Below are positions 44,606 through 53,130 of a DNA stretch of 64,000 nt, in pieces. Position 1 is the stretch's first letter. Every line of letters begins with the position of its first letter. Where the stretch lies: assembly GCA_902363675.1 (NCBI GenBank), contig CABJAV010000001.1, forward strand, positions 372,001 to 436,000, in the 5' to 3' direction. The DNA is from Lachnospiraceae bacterium. GTDB taxonomy: Bacteria; Bacillota; Clostridia; Lachnospirales; Lachnospiraceae. The translations under genes were made by a program, and so were the position numbers. The notes beneath the pieces are model-generated. The model was not told the origin of the DNA and did no database searches. It saw only the letters and a program-made list of their open reading frames with translations.

Positions 44606-44667
44606 TACATGCAGGAAAAATGATGCCTGTATGTGAAAAACAAAAAGCAACAGAGTCCGTTGCTTCA
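44606..44667 (+). other. Two hairpins in the nrdD leader
   Basis: ACATGCAGG (from 44607) pairs with CCTGTATGT (to 44634), and AAGCAAC (44645-44651) pairs with GTTGCTT (44659-44665). Neither is followed by a T-run. Neither looks like a cobalamin riboswitch. They may stabilise the mRNA. Confidence 0.4.
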
Positions 44668-44734
44668 TCATATTACTACAAAATGGGCACGATAGAGTTT
44701 GGTCCATACAGAAAATTAGGAGAGAGGGAAGATA

Positions 44735-46921
44735 ATGAAGATCATCAAACGAAGTGGCGTTGAGGATATATTTGATGCAAATAAGATTGTCGCTGCAGTG
44801 CAGAAAGCCAATGCATCGGTTATTGATTATGAAAAATTGAGCAATGAGCAGATTGAGGAGATTGCGAACAACGTAGAAGTTGCGTGTGAGAACATGAAGC
44901 GTTCACCAAGCGTGGAAGAGATCCAGGATATGGTAGAGAACCAGCTGATGAACAAGCATGCATTTACCGTTGCGCGTAATTATATTACTTATCGTTATAA
45001 GAGAGCACTGGTGCGTAAATCAAATTCCACGGATGAGCAGATTTTAAGCCTCTTAGAGTGCAATAATGAGGAAGTAAAGCAGGAGAATTCCAACAAGAAT
45101 CCTACGGTAAACAGTGTGCAGCGTGATTATATGGCAGGTGAGGTCAGCAAGGATATCACCAAGCGTTTTCTGTTGCCGGAAGACATTGTGGAGGCTCATG
45201 AAAAAGGACTGATCCATTTCCACGATGCAGACTATTTTGCGCAGCATATGCACAATTGCTGTCTTGTAAATCTTGGGGATATGCTTGAGAACGGAACGGT
45301 CATCAGTGAGACAAGAATTGACCGACCGAAGAGTTTCTCCACCGCATGTAATATTGCAACGCAGGCAATTGCACAGATTGCAAGTTCCCAGTATGGTGGA
45401 CAGAGTATTTCCCTGTCACATCTTGCACCATTTGTACAGGTCAGCCGTGAAAAATTCCGTATACAGGTGCGCAGGGAATTCGAGGCAATCGGATTGGATC
45501 TTGACGAAGAAAAAATCAACAAAGTAGCAGAGCTGCGTGTAAAAGAAGAAATCAACCGTGGTGTGCAGATGATCCAGTATCAGGTCATCACACTGATGAC
45601 AACGAATGGACAGGCTCCATTTATTACTGTATTTATGTATCTGGACGAGGTACCGGAAGGACAGACGAGAACCGATCTTGCAGCAATCATTGAGGAAATG
45701 CTTCACCAGAGAATCAAAGGTGTCAAGAATGAAAAAGGTGTATTTATCACACCGGCTTTTCCAAAGCTGATCTATGTGCTGGAAGAGGATAACATTCATG
45801 AAGATTCTCCATATTGGTATCTGACCCAGCTTGCAGCGCAGTGTACTGCAAAGCGTATGGTTCCGGATTACATTTCAGAGAAGAAGATGAAGGAACTGAA
45901 GGTGGACAAGAATGGAGAAGGACATTGCTATACCTGTATGGGATGCCGCAGCTTTCTGACTCCTTATGTGGATCCGGAAACAAACAAACCGAAATATTAT
46001 GGACGTTTCAACCAGGGTGTTGTCACCATTAATCTGGTAGACGCTGCATGCTCTTCAGGTGGAGATATGGATAAGTTCTGGAAGATCCTTGATGAACGTC
46101 TGGACTTATGTTACCGTGCGCTGATGTGCAGACATAAGAGACTTTTGGGAACACCGTCCGATGTAGCTCCGATTTTATGGCAGAATGGCGCACTTGCCAG
46201 ACTGAAAAAAGGCGAGCCGATCGACAAGCTGCTTTTTGGCGGATATTCCACAATTTCTCTCGGATATGCCGGACTTTGCGAGTGTACCCGTTATATGACA
46301 GGTGTTTCACATACGGAGCCGGAACTTGGTACACCGTTCGCACTCAAAGTAATGCAGCATCTGAATGATGCCTGTGCAGAATGGAAAGCAAAAGAAAATA
46401 TTGATTTCAGTCTGTACGGTACACCGCTTGAGTCTACGACTTATAAGTTTGCCAAATGCTTACAGAAGCGTTTCGGAATCATCAAGGGGGTCACGGATCG
46501 CAACTACATTACAAACAGTTATCACGTACATGTTACGGAAGACATCAATGCTTTTGATAAGCTGAAATTTGAGTCACAGTTCCAGGCATTGTCCCAGGGT
46601 GGTGCAATCAGTTATGTGGAAGTGCCAAATATGCAGAACAATATCGAAGCAGTTCTTTCTGTTATTCAGTACATCTACGACAACATTATGTATGCAGAGC
46701 TGAACACCAAGAGTGATTACTGCATGGAATGTGGTTATGATGGCGAGATCAAGATCGTCGAGGAAGAAGGAAGCGGCAAGCTTGTTTGGGAATGCCCGAA
46801 CTGCGGAAACCGTAACCAGGATAAAATGAGCGTAGCGCGTCGTACGTGTGGATATATCGGAACACAGTTCTGGAATCAGGGACGTACACAGGAAATCAAG
46901 GAGCGCGTGTTACATTTATAA
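44735..46921 (+). CDS. nrdD: Anaerobic ribonucleoside-triphosphate reductase (class III)
   Basis: The 728-residue glycyl-radical enzyme reduces ribonucleotides for DNA synthesis without oxygen. An N-terminal ATP cone (about residues 1-90, MKIIKRSGVEDIFDANKI) senses ATP/dATP. The catalytic barrel follows, then a zinc site with Cys pairs CMECG and CPNCG near 663-690. The C-terminal radical loop is RRTCGYIGTQFWN, with the radical on Gly706. AGGAGAGAGG precedes the ATG. nrdG follows after 34 nt. Two NrdR boxes in the promoter point to repression by the NrdR-dATP complex. Confidence 0.97.
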   Translation: MKIIKRSGVEDIFDANKIVAAVQKANASVIDYEKLSNEQIEEIANNVEVACENMKRSPSVEEIQDMVENQLMNKHAFTVARNYITYRYKRALVRKSNSTDEQILSLLECNNEEVKQENSNKNPTVNSVQRDYMAGEVSKDITKRFLLPEDIVEAHEKGLIHFHDADYFAQHMHNCCLVNLGDMLENGTVISETRIDRPKSFSTACNIATQAIAQIASSQYGGQSISLSHLAPFVQVSREKFRIQVRREFEAIGLDLDEEKINKVAELRVKEEINRGVQMIQYQVITLMTTNGQAPFITVFMYLDEVPEGQTRTDLAAIIEEMLHQRIKGVKNEKGVFITPAFPKLIYVLEEDNIHEDSPYWYLTQLAAQCTAKRMVPDYISEKKMKELKVDKNGEGHCYTCMGCRSFLTPYVDPETNKPKYYGRFNQGVVTINLVDAACSSGGDMDKFWKILDERLDLCYRALMCRHKRLLGTPSDVAPILWQNGALARLKKGEPIDKLLFGGYSTISLGYAGLCECTRYMTGVSHTEPELGTPFALKVMQHLNDACAEWKAKENIDFSLYGTPLESTTYKFAKCLQKRFGIIKGVTDRNYITNSYHVHVTEDINAFDKLKFESQFQALSQGGAISYVEVPNMQNNIEAVLSVIQYIYDNIMYAELNTKSDYCMECGYDGEIKIVEEEGSGKLVWECPNCGNRNQDKMSVARRTCGYIGTQFWNQGRTQEIKERVLHL

Positions 46922-46955
46922 AGATTGTGTCATAAAGGAATAAAGGAACATTGCA

Positions 46956-47474
46956 ATGAATTATGCAGGAATAAAGTATTGTGATATTGCAAATGGAAGT
47001 GGCTGCCGGACCGTATTATTTGTGTCCGGCTGTCGTAATGCATGCAAAGGTTGTTTTCAGCCACAGACATGGGATTTCTGTTATGGAAAGCCTTTTGATG
47101 AGGCTGTGCAGCAGGAAGTGATCGATTCGTTAGAACCGGAATATATTACCGGAATCACGCTTCTTGGCGGGGAACCGTTCGAGCCGGAGAATCAGGCAGC
47201 ATTGCTTCCATTTATGAAAAAAGTAAAAGAAAAATATCCGAATAAGAATGTGTGGGCTTTTACCGGATATATATATGATAAGGATCTGATTCCAGGTGGA
47301 AGAAAATACACAAAAGATACAGATCCGCTTCTGGATATGATCGACGTTTTGGTGGATGGACCATTCGTGGAAGAATTGAAAGATATTACACTCAAATTCC
47401 GCGGTTCATCAAATCAGCGCCTTTTGGACTTGAAAAAAACGAGAGAACATGGCAAAATAGTTATGCAATTTTAG
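46956..47474 (+). CDS. nrdG: Anaerobic ribonucleotide reductase activating protein
   Basis: The 172-residue radical-SAM enzyme generates the glycyl radical on NrdD. Its cluster ligands are Cys26, Cys30 and Cys33 in SGCRNACKGC, and GGEP near residue 74 helps bind S-adenosylmethionine. Length is usual for NrdG. The ribosome site is weak (AAAGGAACATTGCA). It is cotranscribed with nrdD. A small membrane protein gene follows after 28 nt, apparently in the same transcript. Confidence 0.96.
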   Translation: MNYAGIKYCDIANGSGCRTVLFVSGCRNACKGCFQPQTWDFCYGKPFDEAVQQEVIDSLEPEYITGITLLGGEPFEPENQAALLPFMKKVKEKYPNKNVWAFTGYIYDKDLIPGGRKYTKDTDPLLDMIDVLVDGPFVEELKDITLKFRGSSNQRLLDLKKTREHGKIVMQF

Positions 47475-47502
47475 AAATGATCGGGAAAGAGGCGTGAATC
47501 AA

Positions 47503-47829
47503 ATGAAAAAGCAAGTAAACAAAATGATTGGTTTTGTCTGCTATATCATTGGCGTGGTTTGTTCTGTCTATTTTGGTCTGTGGAAAATGCTTCTGATTCC
47601 TCTGCGGATGCTTTATGTAGCCGCTGTCAACGGGGAACTTAGTGCAACACTTGTGATTGCATGTGCAATTAAAATTTTGTTTTCTACAACAATGAGCGGA
47701 CTGATCTGGTGTATTGGATACATTGTTTATAATCATTTCAAAGGAACAGAAGATCCGGATTGGGAGGCAATCGAAGCCAGGCGAATGAAAAGACGGGATG
47801 AGGATGAGAAAGAGAGGCAGGCATCGTGA
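47503..47829 (+). CDS. Small membrane protein of unknown function
   Basis: The 108-residue protein has two or three hydrophobic segments (about residues 9-35, 45-62 and 63-80) and a charged C-terminus rich in Arg, Glu and Asp (RRMKRRDEDEKERQAS). The ATG at 47503 is preferred to the GTG at 47494 because AAAGAGG lies 10 nt before the ATG but only 1 nt before the GTG. Its stop overlaps the GTG start of the methylase gene. I do not recognise a family; its role in the nrd-fliB cluster is unknown. Confidence 0.7.
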   Translation: MKKQVNKMIGFVCYIIGVVCSVYFGLWKMLLIPLRMLYVAAVNGELSATLVIACAIKILFSTTMSGLIWCIGYIVYNHFKGTEDPDWEAIEARRMKRRDEDEKERQAS

Positions 47830-48992
47830 TTTTACGTGTACCTGAATATTACGACGAATTTTCCTGTATCGCCAGCCGCTGCAAGGACAGCTGCTGTGCG
47901 GGATGGGAGATTGATATTGATGAGGATTCTTACGCATATTACAACAGTGTGGAAGGTCCATTCAGCAAGCGGCTGAAAGAAAGTATCTACGAGGCCGATG
48001 ATGAGGATGGATGTGGTTATCGTTTCAAATTAAAAGGCAACAAGCGTTGTGCGATGTTAAATGATAACAATCTCTGTGACCTGTATACGGCATTGGGAGA
48101 GGAGGCACTGTGTGAAGTATGCACAGAGTATCCTCGTTTTTCTATTATTTATGGAAATGTGGAACAGAAGGCACTAAGCCTTTCCTGTGAGGAAGTCGGC
48201 CGAATTCTGTTTGAACGCACCAATCCGGAAAAGCTGATTGATATTGAACTTCCGGGAGACTGCGACGACGGTGAGGATGATCCGGCTTATGTGGCATTTT
48301 TTGAGTGGGTGCAGCAGGAAGCAGTGGCAATCCTGCAGAATCGTGAGATTCCGGTTACCCAGCGGATGCGTGAGTTTCTTGCCTGGTGCGACAGAGTACA
48401 GACGATTGTTAATTATTCACAGGCAAAGGACGATACGACTATTCTTGCGCGTTGGAGAAATGAGGACGCGGACCGTGAAATTCATGAGTGGGAACAAAAG
48501 AACGTAGAAGGCAAAAAGCAACCCGAGCGGAAGCTTTCTTATGAGGATTTCTGCGATCGTTTTGAAATATTTCTCGATATGGAAGAACTTGATGAGGAAT
48601 GGATCAATACAAAAGCAGAGTTTGAAAAGCTGTATCAGGAAGATACCTATGAAAAGGTTCTATTGGAGTATCTGAATTCTTCCGACTATTCAGAATTAGG
48701 ATATGAGCATTTGCTCGTCTATTTTGTATACCGCTATCTGATGAACGCAGTGTATGATTTTGATATTTTGTCCTATGCAAAAATGATTGTGGTGGCAACA
48801 CTGGTTGTGCGGGATATGGATGCTGCGCGATACCAGCGCAATGGTGGCAGATTTACGATGTTTGACCGCATTGATGTGGCACGTATTTTCTCAAAGGAAG
48901 TAGAACATTCCGAGGGGAATGCAGAAGAACTCAAAGAAATGTGTATGATGGAAGAAATCGCAAGAGTGGATGCACTTTGCAGACAAATATAA
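47826..48992 (+). CDS. fliB: FliB-type flagellin lysine-N-methylase
   Basis: The 388-residue protein resembles FliB, which methylates lysines of flagellin. The N-terminal cysteine cluster is CIASRCKDSCCAGWEIDID, followed by KRCAMLNDNNLCDLY and ALCEVCTEYPR, together the metal-binding signature of the family. The start is GTG 47826, overlapping the previous stop (GTGA). No flagellin or other flagellar gene lies in the window, so the target is unproven; homologues in non-flagellar settings may modify other surface proteins. A long perfect terminator follows. Confidence 0.85.
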   Translation: MILRVPEYYDEFSCIASRCKDSCCAGWEIDIDEDSYAYYNSVEGPFSKRLKESIYEADDEDGCGYRFKLKGNKRCAMLNDNNLCDLYTALGEEALCEVCTEYPRFSIIYGNVEQKALSLSCEEVGRILFERTNPEKLIDIELPGDCDDGEDDPAYVAFFEWVQQEAVAILQNREIPVTQRMREFLAWCDRVQTIVNYSQAKDDTTILARWRNEDADREIHEWEQKNVEGKKQPERKLSYEDFCDRFEIFLDMEELDEEWINTKAEFEKLYQEDTYEKVLLEYLNSSDYSELGYEHLLVYFVYRYLMNAVYDFDILSYAKMIVVATLVVRDMDAARYQRNGGRFTMFDRIDVARIFSKEVEHSEGNAEELKEMCMMEEIARVDALCRQI

Positions 48993-48995
48993 GAA

Positions 48996-49040
48996 AAGCC
49001 GCTGTATGATTTAAAGTTTCAAATCATACAGCGGTTTTGT
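48996..49040. terminator. Intrinsic terminator after fliB
   Basis: CCGCTGTATGATTT (48999-49012) pairs perfectly with AAATCATACAGCGG (49021-49034), followed by TTTTGTTTTG. Flanking A-tracts let it act for the convergent gene as well. Confidence 0.92.
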
Positions 49041-49061
49041 TTTGCTTTCTTTTATTTTCTT

Positions 49062-50033
49062 TTATTTGTCTAAGAGATCAGTATAGAAATCTGCGTAATC
49101 ACTTCGTTTTTCTTTGCTGAAATCAATTGCAGCCGATGGATGCTGATTTAAACGTCCGGTCAGAAGGTACGGAATATCGTAACCCCATACAGCTCCGCTT
49201 TCTTTCAAAGGAAGCATGTAATCCTCTAAGAATTTAAGAACCGGGAAGATATTGTATTTTGGATTTTTTAAGAAGCTAAGCAACAGTTCCATTGCACAGT
49301 TACCGGCACCACGTCCCATGGACATCATGGTTGCATCTAACAGGCTGACACCACGGGATGCCGCTTCGATCGTATTGGCGAAAGCAAGCTGCTGATTATT
49401 GTGCGCATGCATACCAATGTATTTTCCGTATTTCTCCCCAAGTTCGGTGTATTTGTCAGCAATCGAGCGAATCTGTTCAGGGTAGAGGGAACCGTAACTG
49501 TCTACGATGTAGATGCCGTCGGCACTGCTTTTTCCTACCATTTCGAGCGCCTGGTCAATATCCGTTTCTTTTGCGTTGGAGATTGCCATGATGTTACAGG
49601 TTACTTCGTATCCCTTTGCTTTTGCATCCTCGATCATTTCAATTGCAGCAGGCATCTGATGTACGTAAGTAGCTACGCGAACCATATCGATAACACTGTC
49701 TTTTCTGTCAATGATGTCCTTTTTGTAATCGCAGCGGCCAACGTCTGCCATGACGGAAATCTTCATATCTGAGTTGTTGTCACCTACGATCGCACGGATA
49801 TTTTCTTCATCACAGAATTTCCACTTGCCGAATTTATTTACATCAAATAACTCCTTGGAAGCCTTATATCCAAATTCCATATAATCAACGCCTGCCTTTA
49901 CGTTGGTACGGTACAGTGCATTGATAAAATCGTCGGAGAACATAAAGTTGTTTACAAGTCCTCCGTCACGAATGGTTGCGTCCAATACTCGAATATCGGA
50001 ACGTGCTGTCATTAAGTCTCCCTTTTGAGCCAT
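49062..50033 (-). CDS. HMGL-like aldolase-domain protein
   Basis: The 323-residue protein has the DRE-TIM barrel of the HMG-CoA lyase and 4-hydroxy-2-oxovalerate aldolase families. The DRE motif reads LDATIRDGGLVNN near residues 18-30, and the metal-binding HxH motif reads MHAHNNQQLAFAN near residue 208. VDSYGSLYP near 180 is also conserved. It stands alone, without the dehydrogenase partner of the catabolic pathway, so the substrate is unknown. AAGGAGG lies 9 nt before the ATG at 50033. A second in-frame ATG seven codons later is possible. Confidence 0.85.
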   Translation of the reverse strand: MAQKGDLMTARSDIRVLDATIRDGGLVNNFMFSDDFINALYRTNVKAGVDYMEFGYKASKELFDVNKFGKWKFCDEENIRAIVGDNNSDMKISVMADVGRCDYKKDIIDRKDSVIDMVRVATYVHQMPAAIEMIEDAKAKGYEVTCNIMAISNAKETDIDQALEMVGKSSADGIYIVDSYGSLYPEQIRSIADKYTELGEKYGKYIGMHAHNNQQLAFANTIEAASRGVSLLDATMMSMGRGAGNCAMELLLSFLKNPKYNIFPVLKFLEDYMLPLKESGAVWGYDIPYLLTGRLNQHPSAAIDFSKEKRSDYADFYTDLLDK

Positions 50034-50061
50034 TTTTGTTTTCCTCCTTAGGTAAAATAAT

Positions 50062-50085
50062 TATTTAACACTTTAACGCCTTAAC
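50062..50085 (-). repeat. Three tandem 8-bp repeats, possible operator
   Basis: Read on the minus strand: GTTAAGGC, GTTAAAGT, GTTAAATA. They lie between the promoter and the ribosome site of the aldolase-domain gene. An 8-bp period is less than one helical turn; a repressor site or RNA element is possible. Confidence 0.4.
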
Positions 50086-50097
50086 GCGTGTGAGTAT

Positions 50098-50125
50098 ATA
50101 ATAACACATTCAAATAAAATTGCAA
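50098..50125 (-). promoter_or_regulatory. Possible promoter for the aldolase-domain gene
   Basis: On the minus strand, TTGCAA (50120-50125) and TATTAT (50098-50103) with a 16-bp spacer. Confidence 0.55.
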
Positions 50126-50228
50126 GTACATTCTTTACTTTTTTATAAGGGACGAATATAATGATACACGGGTCAAAAGCAGAAGCGTGTTCTGCTTTTT
50201 TCACAATACAATAAACTAGGAGGAAAAC

Positions 50229-51191
50229 ATGATACACTTATTAGGAAACTATGAGTATGCTGTGATTGCATTTATTGGAATTATATTTGCATTTGCAGCC
50301 ACCTGCATTGCTATTGCAAAACTGAATCAATACCTGCCAAAGGATATGGGACGTCAGTTCGCCCATGATGGAAAGCTTTCGGCTGGTAAACCAAGAGGCG
50401 CAGGAATTATTTTTGTTCTTACGTTTGTGGTTGCAGCAGTAGTTTTTGCACAGATCAATATAGAGATAGCCATTTATCTGGTGCTGATCGTTATTGAAAT
50501 GTTTACAGGATTTTTTGATGATGCAGCAGATAAACCATGGGGAGAGTACTTAAAGGGATTTTTGGATTTTGCAGTGGCAGTCGTTGTAGCACTTGTATTT
50601 TTACACTACAATTCAAGCACGATCACACTTGCTATTTTTGGAAAAACAGTAGCAATTTCACCTGTTTTATTTGGAATTCTTACAGTTATTCTTGTGTGGG
50701 CATCCATCAATGTTACGAACTGTTCCGATGGTGTTGACGGACTTTCAGGTACGTTGACGATCATTACACTTATGACCATTTTCATTTTGGACAATATACT
50801 TGGAATTGAAGATGGTTTCAATTACTGCATTTTGTTATTCTGTGTATGTCTGTTAGGATATCTGTGGTACAATGCTACACCAAGCAAGCTTCTTATGGGA
50901 GATGCAGGTTCGCGTGCGATGGGAATTTTTATTGCAATCGCAGTTTTAAAGATGCACAGTCCACTTATGTACTTACTTGTTGCAGCAGTCCTGATCGTAG
51001 ATGGCGGACTTGGCCTGATCAAGGTTTCGCTGCTTCGTTTCTTAAAAATCCACATATTAAGAAACGTGACCACTCCAATTCATGATCACGTTCGTAAGAA
51101 AAGCGGCTGGTCCAACGCACAGGTTGTATTCCGCTTTGCAATTATTCAGATTGTCATTTCACTGGCTGCTGTATATCTGGTAATGATTTAA
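50229..51191 (+). CDS. MraY-family phospho-sugar polyprenyl transferase
   Basis: The 320-residue protein has about ten hydrophobic segments and the motifs of the MraY/WecA family, which moves a phospho-sugar from a UDP-sugar to undecaprenyl phosphate. GKPRGAGI is near residue 54, the Mg-binding FFDDAADK near 96, NCSDGVDGLSG near 164, and LLMGDAGSRAMG near 223. The C-terminal loop reads TPIHDHVRK, with H-x-H where E. coli MraY has three histidines. It may be the cell's MraY (lipid I synthesis), but it lies outside a division/cell-wall cluster. AGGAGG precedes the ATG. The opposite gene begins only 3 nt past its stop. Confidence 0.85.
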   Translation: MIHLLGNYEYAVIAFIGIIFAFAATCIAIAKLNQYLPKDMGRQFAHDGKLSAGKPRGAGIIFVLTFVVAAVVFAQINIEIAIYLVLIVIEMFTGFFDDAADKPWGEYLKGFLDFAVAVVVALVFLHYNSSTITLAIFGKTVAISPVLFGILTVILVWASINVTNCSDGVDGLSGTLTIITLMTIFILDNILGIEDGFNYCILLFCVCLLGYLWYNATPSKLLMGDAGSRAMGIFIAIAVLKMHSPLMYLLVAAVLIVDGGLGLIKVSLLRFLKIHILRNVTTPIHDHVRKKSGWSNAQVVFRFAIIQIVISLAAVYLVMI

Positions 51192-51194
51192 CAG

Positions 51195-52238
51195 TCAGAC
51201 TTTTCGGCGGAGCAGGGCATAGAACTTTTCAATATGAAGAGGTTTGCCCTGTACCGCCTCAACTTTTAAGCGATTTTCTTCGCTGAATCCCACGAGAATA
51301 TTATGATTGGCTTCGGCCAGGTAATCCATGATTCCATCGATATCGGATTTGGTATTTTTGGGACAATGGACATACAGATGCTTGTTTCCGATAATGTGCA
51401 TCGTATAAGAAATATTAAAATGATACCACAGAAATTTGTGGAGCGTGGAGTATTTGTAAATCCACAAAATTTCATGAATCGGAATGATGGCATTGCCGTA
51501 AGGCGATGTCATAATAAAATAATGCTCTGTGATAAACATGTCCTCCGTTGCAAGCTGTGGCAGAGTGGCAAGTTCTTCTTCGGCCTCTGCAAGCATCTGG
51601 GACGGATGCCCGAAAATAATCAGGTTCTGGCATGGCGGTGACAGCACCGGGAACCGGATGAATAACAGGCAGGTCAGCAGATACAGAGCAGAATAGATCA
51701 TTGTTCCAAAATAGACAATGAACAAAAATGTCGTGACATAGCGATGATAAGCCGGCTCACTGAAATAGTAAGCATTTAGCTGGCTGTTGATACCGTCGGA
51801 TGTCCAGTCTAAATCATCGGAGAGATTGGACAGAAGCGTCTGATAAGTTTCCTGTCCCTGTACGATACGTCCGGTGACACGGAGAGAATCAATCGTTGGA
51901 AGTCCTTCCTCACAGGTATTTGGACTGAGCAAAACAATTTCGCACTGCTTGTCCCGGATGGTATAATAAAAGTAACCGCGTGTCTGTCCGTGTGATTCGC
52001 TGGTGTAGCCGGTAAAGCGCAGATCATAAAAGGTTGTGCGTACATAGCGGTTCTTATCCTGATACGAATTCTGCAGTGTTTCATCTGCTTTCAACATGTG
52101 TGGACGGAGCATGTCCCCGAGCGGGAACACCAGCCATAAGATCGCAAGCAAAAGCAGATATATAATGGGAGAAAAAAGCCGTCTTTTATAAAAGGCTTTG
52201 ATATTTCGTGTGATATAATGTTCGTAATTGTCGGTCAT
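51195..52238 (-). CDS. Membrane protein of unknown function
   Basis: The 347-residue protein has one hydrophobic segment at about residues 24-42 (IIYLLLLAILWLVFPLG), an exposed domain of about 120 residues, and a second strong segment at about 168-192. The C-terminal ~150 residues are soluble. The exposed part is rich in Thr and Tyr; the C-terminal part (MFITEHYFIMTSPYGNAIIPIHEILWIYKY) resembles a small PH-like or regulatory domain. No family is recognised with confidence. ATG 52238 follows AGGAG by 8 nt; a TTG one codon earlier is in frame. Confidence 0.72.
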   Translation of the reverse strand: MTDNYEHYITRNIKAFYKRRLFSPIIYLLLLAILWLVFPLGDMLRPHMLKADETLQNSYQDKNRYVRTTFYDLRFTGYTSESHGQTRGYFYYTIRDKQCEIVLLSPNTCEEGLPTIDSLRVTGRIVQGQETYQTLLSNLSDDLDWTSDGINSQLNAYYFSEPAYHRYVTTFLFIVYFGTMIYSALYLLTCLLFIRFPVLSPPCQNLIIFGHPSQMLAEAEEELATLPQLATEDMFITEHYFIMTSPYGNAIIPIHEILWIYKYSTLHKFLWYHFNISYTMHIIGNKHLYVHCPKNTKSDIDGIMDYLAEANHNILVGFSEENRLKVEAVQGKPLHIEKFYALLRRKV

Positions 52239-52367
52239 CAATAAAACTCCTTTGGATATTACATACCTAGAGTATAAAGGTTTCCGGATGAATAATCAAC
52301 CTTGCTTTTATGCGGATAAATTGATAGTATTAGGTAAGCATGAAAATGAACGCGGCGGAGGTAGCAT

Positions 52368-53108
52368 ATGGATGCTTATACAAGTTTTGCGCAGGTGTAC
52401 GATCTGTTCATGGACAATGTCCCATATGAACAGTGGAGTGCATTTCTATGCAGAATATTGAAAAAATACGGAATTGAGGACGGACCAGTACTCGATCTGG
52501 GATGCGGAACTGGAAAACTGACGCGCCTTATGGCAAAAGCCGGATACGATATGACCGGTGTGGATAGTTCGGCGGAGATGCTTCAGATCGCATTGTCACA
52601 GACCGGAGAAGAAGAAATCCTGTATTTGCTGCAGGAGATGCAGGAACTGGATCTGGATGGATGTGTCCGGGCGGTATACAGTGCCTGTGACTGCATCAAT
52701 TATGTTCTGGACGAAGAGGAACTGCAGGAAGCATTTGCCCGCGTATATGAACATCTTGAGACCGGTGGGGTATTTCTTTTTGATATGAACACAGACTATA
52801 AATACACGCAGCTGCTTGGAGAGAATACTTTTGCAGAAAGCCGTGAGGATGGAAGCTTTATCTGGGAGAATTATTATGACGAAGAGGAGCGTATCAACGA
52901 GTATGATCTTACGCTTTTTATACCGGAACAGGATGGATTGTACCGGAGGTTTTCTGAGACACATTACCAGAGAGACTATGATTTGCAGCAGATAAAGATC
53001 ATGCTAGAAAAAGCGGGCTTTGTCTGCGAAGCCATATATGATGATTACAGCGAAGAGACGGTACATGCCGAAAGTGAGAGAGCTGTTTTTATTGGAAGAA
53101 AAGAATAA
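52368..53108 (+). CDS. Class I SAM-dependent methyltransferase
   Basis: The 246-residue protein has the Rossmann fold motif VLDLGCGTGKLTRLMAKAG near residues 43-61, followed by the acidic residue in MTGVDSSAEML, and a later GGVFLFDMNTDYK strand. These bind S-adenosylmethionine. The substrate cannot be told; small-molecule methylation is common for this type. GGCGGAGG precedes the ATG at 7 nt. hslO follows after 22 nt and nadE overlaps it, so the three may be an operon. Confidence 0.88.
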   Translation: MDAYTSFAQVYDLFMDNVPYEQWSAFLCRILKKYGIEDGPVLDLGCGTGKLTRLMAKAGYDMTGVDSSAEMLQIALSQTGEEEILYLLQEMQELDLDGCVRAVYSACDCINYVLDEEELQEAFARVYEHLETGGVFLFDMNTDYKYTQLLGENTFAESREDGSFIWENYYDEEERINEYDLTLFIPEQDGLYRRFSETHYQRDYDLQQIKIMLEKAGFVCEAIYDDYSEETVHAESERAVFIGRKE

Positions 53109-53130
53109 GTAAAAGAAAAGGAGATAGACA

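Noticed and set aside
44602..44734. Cobalamin riboswitch before nrdD
   Set aside because: The leader is too short and lacks the B12-box; class III reductase does not use cobalamin.
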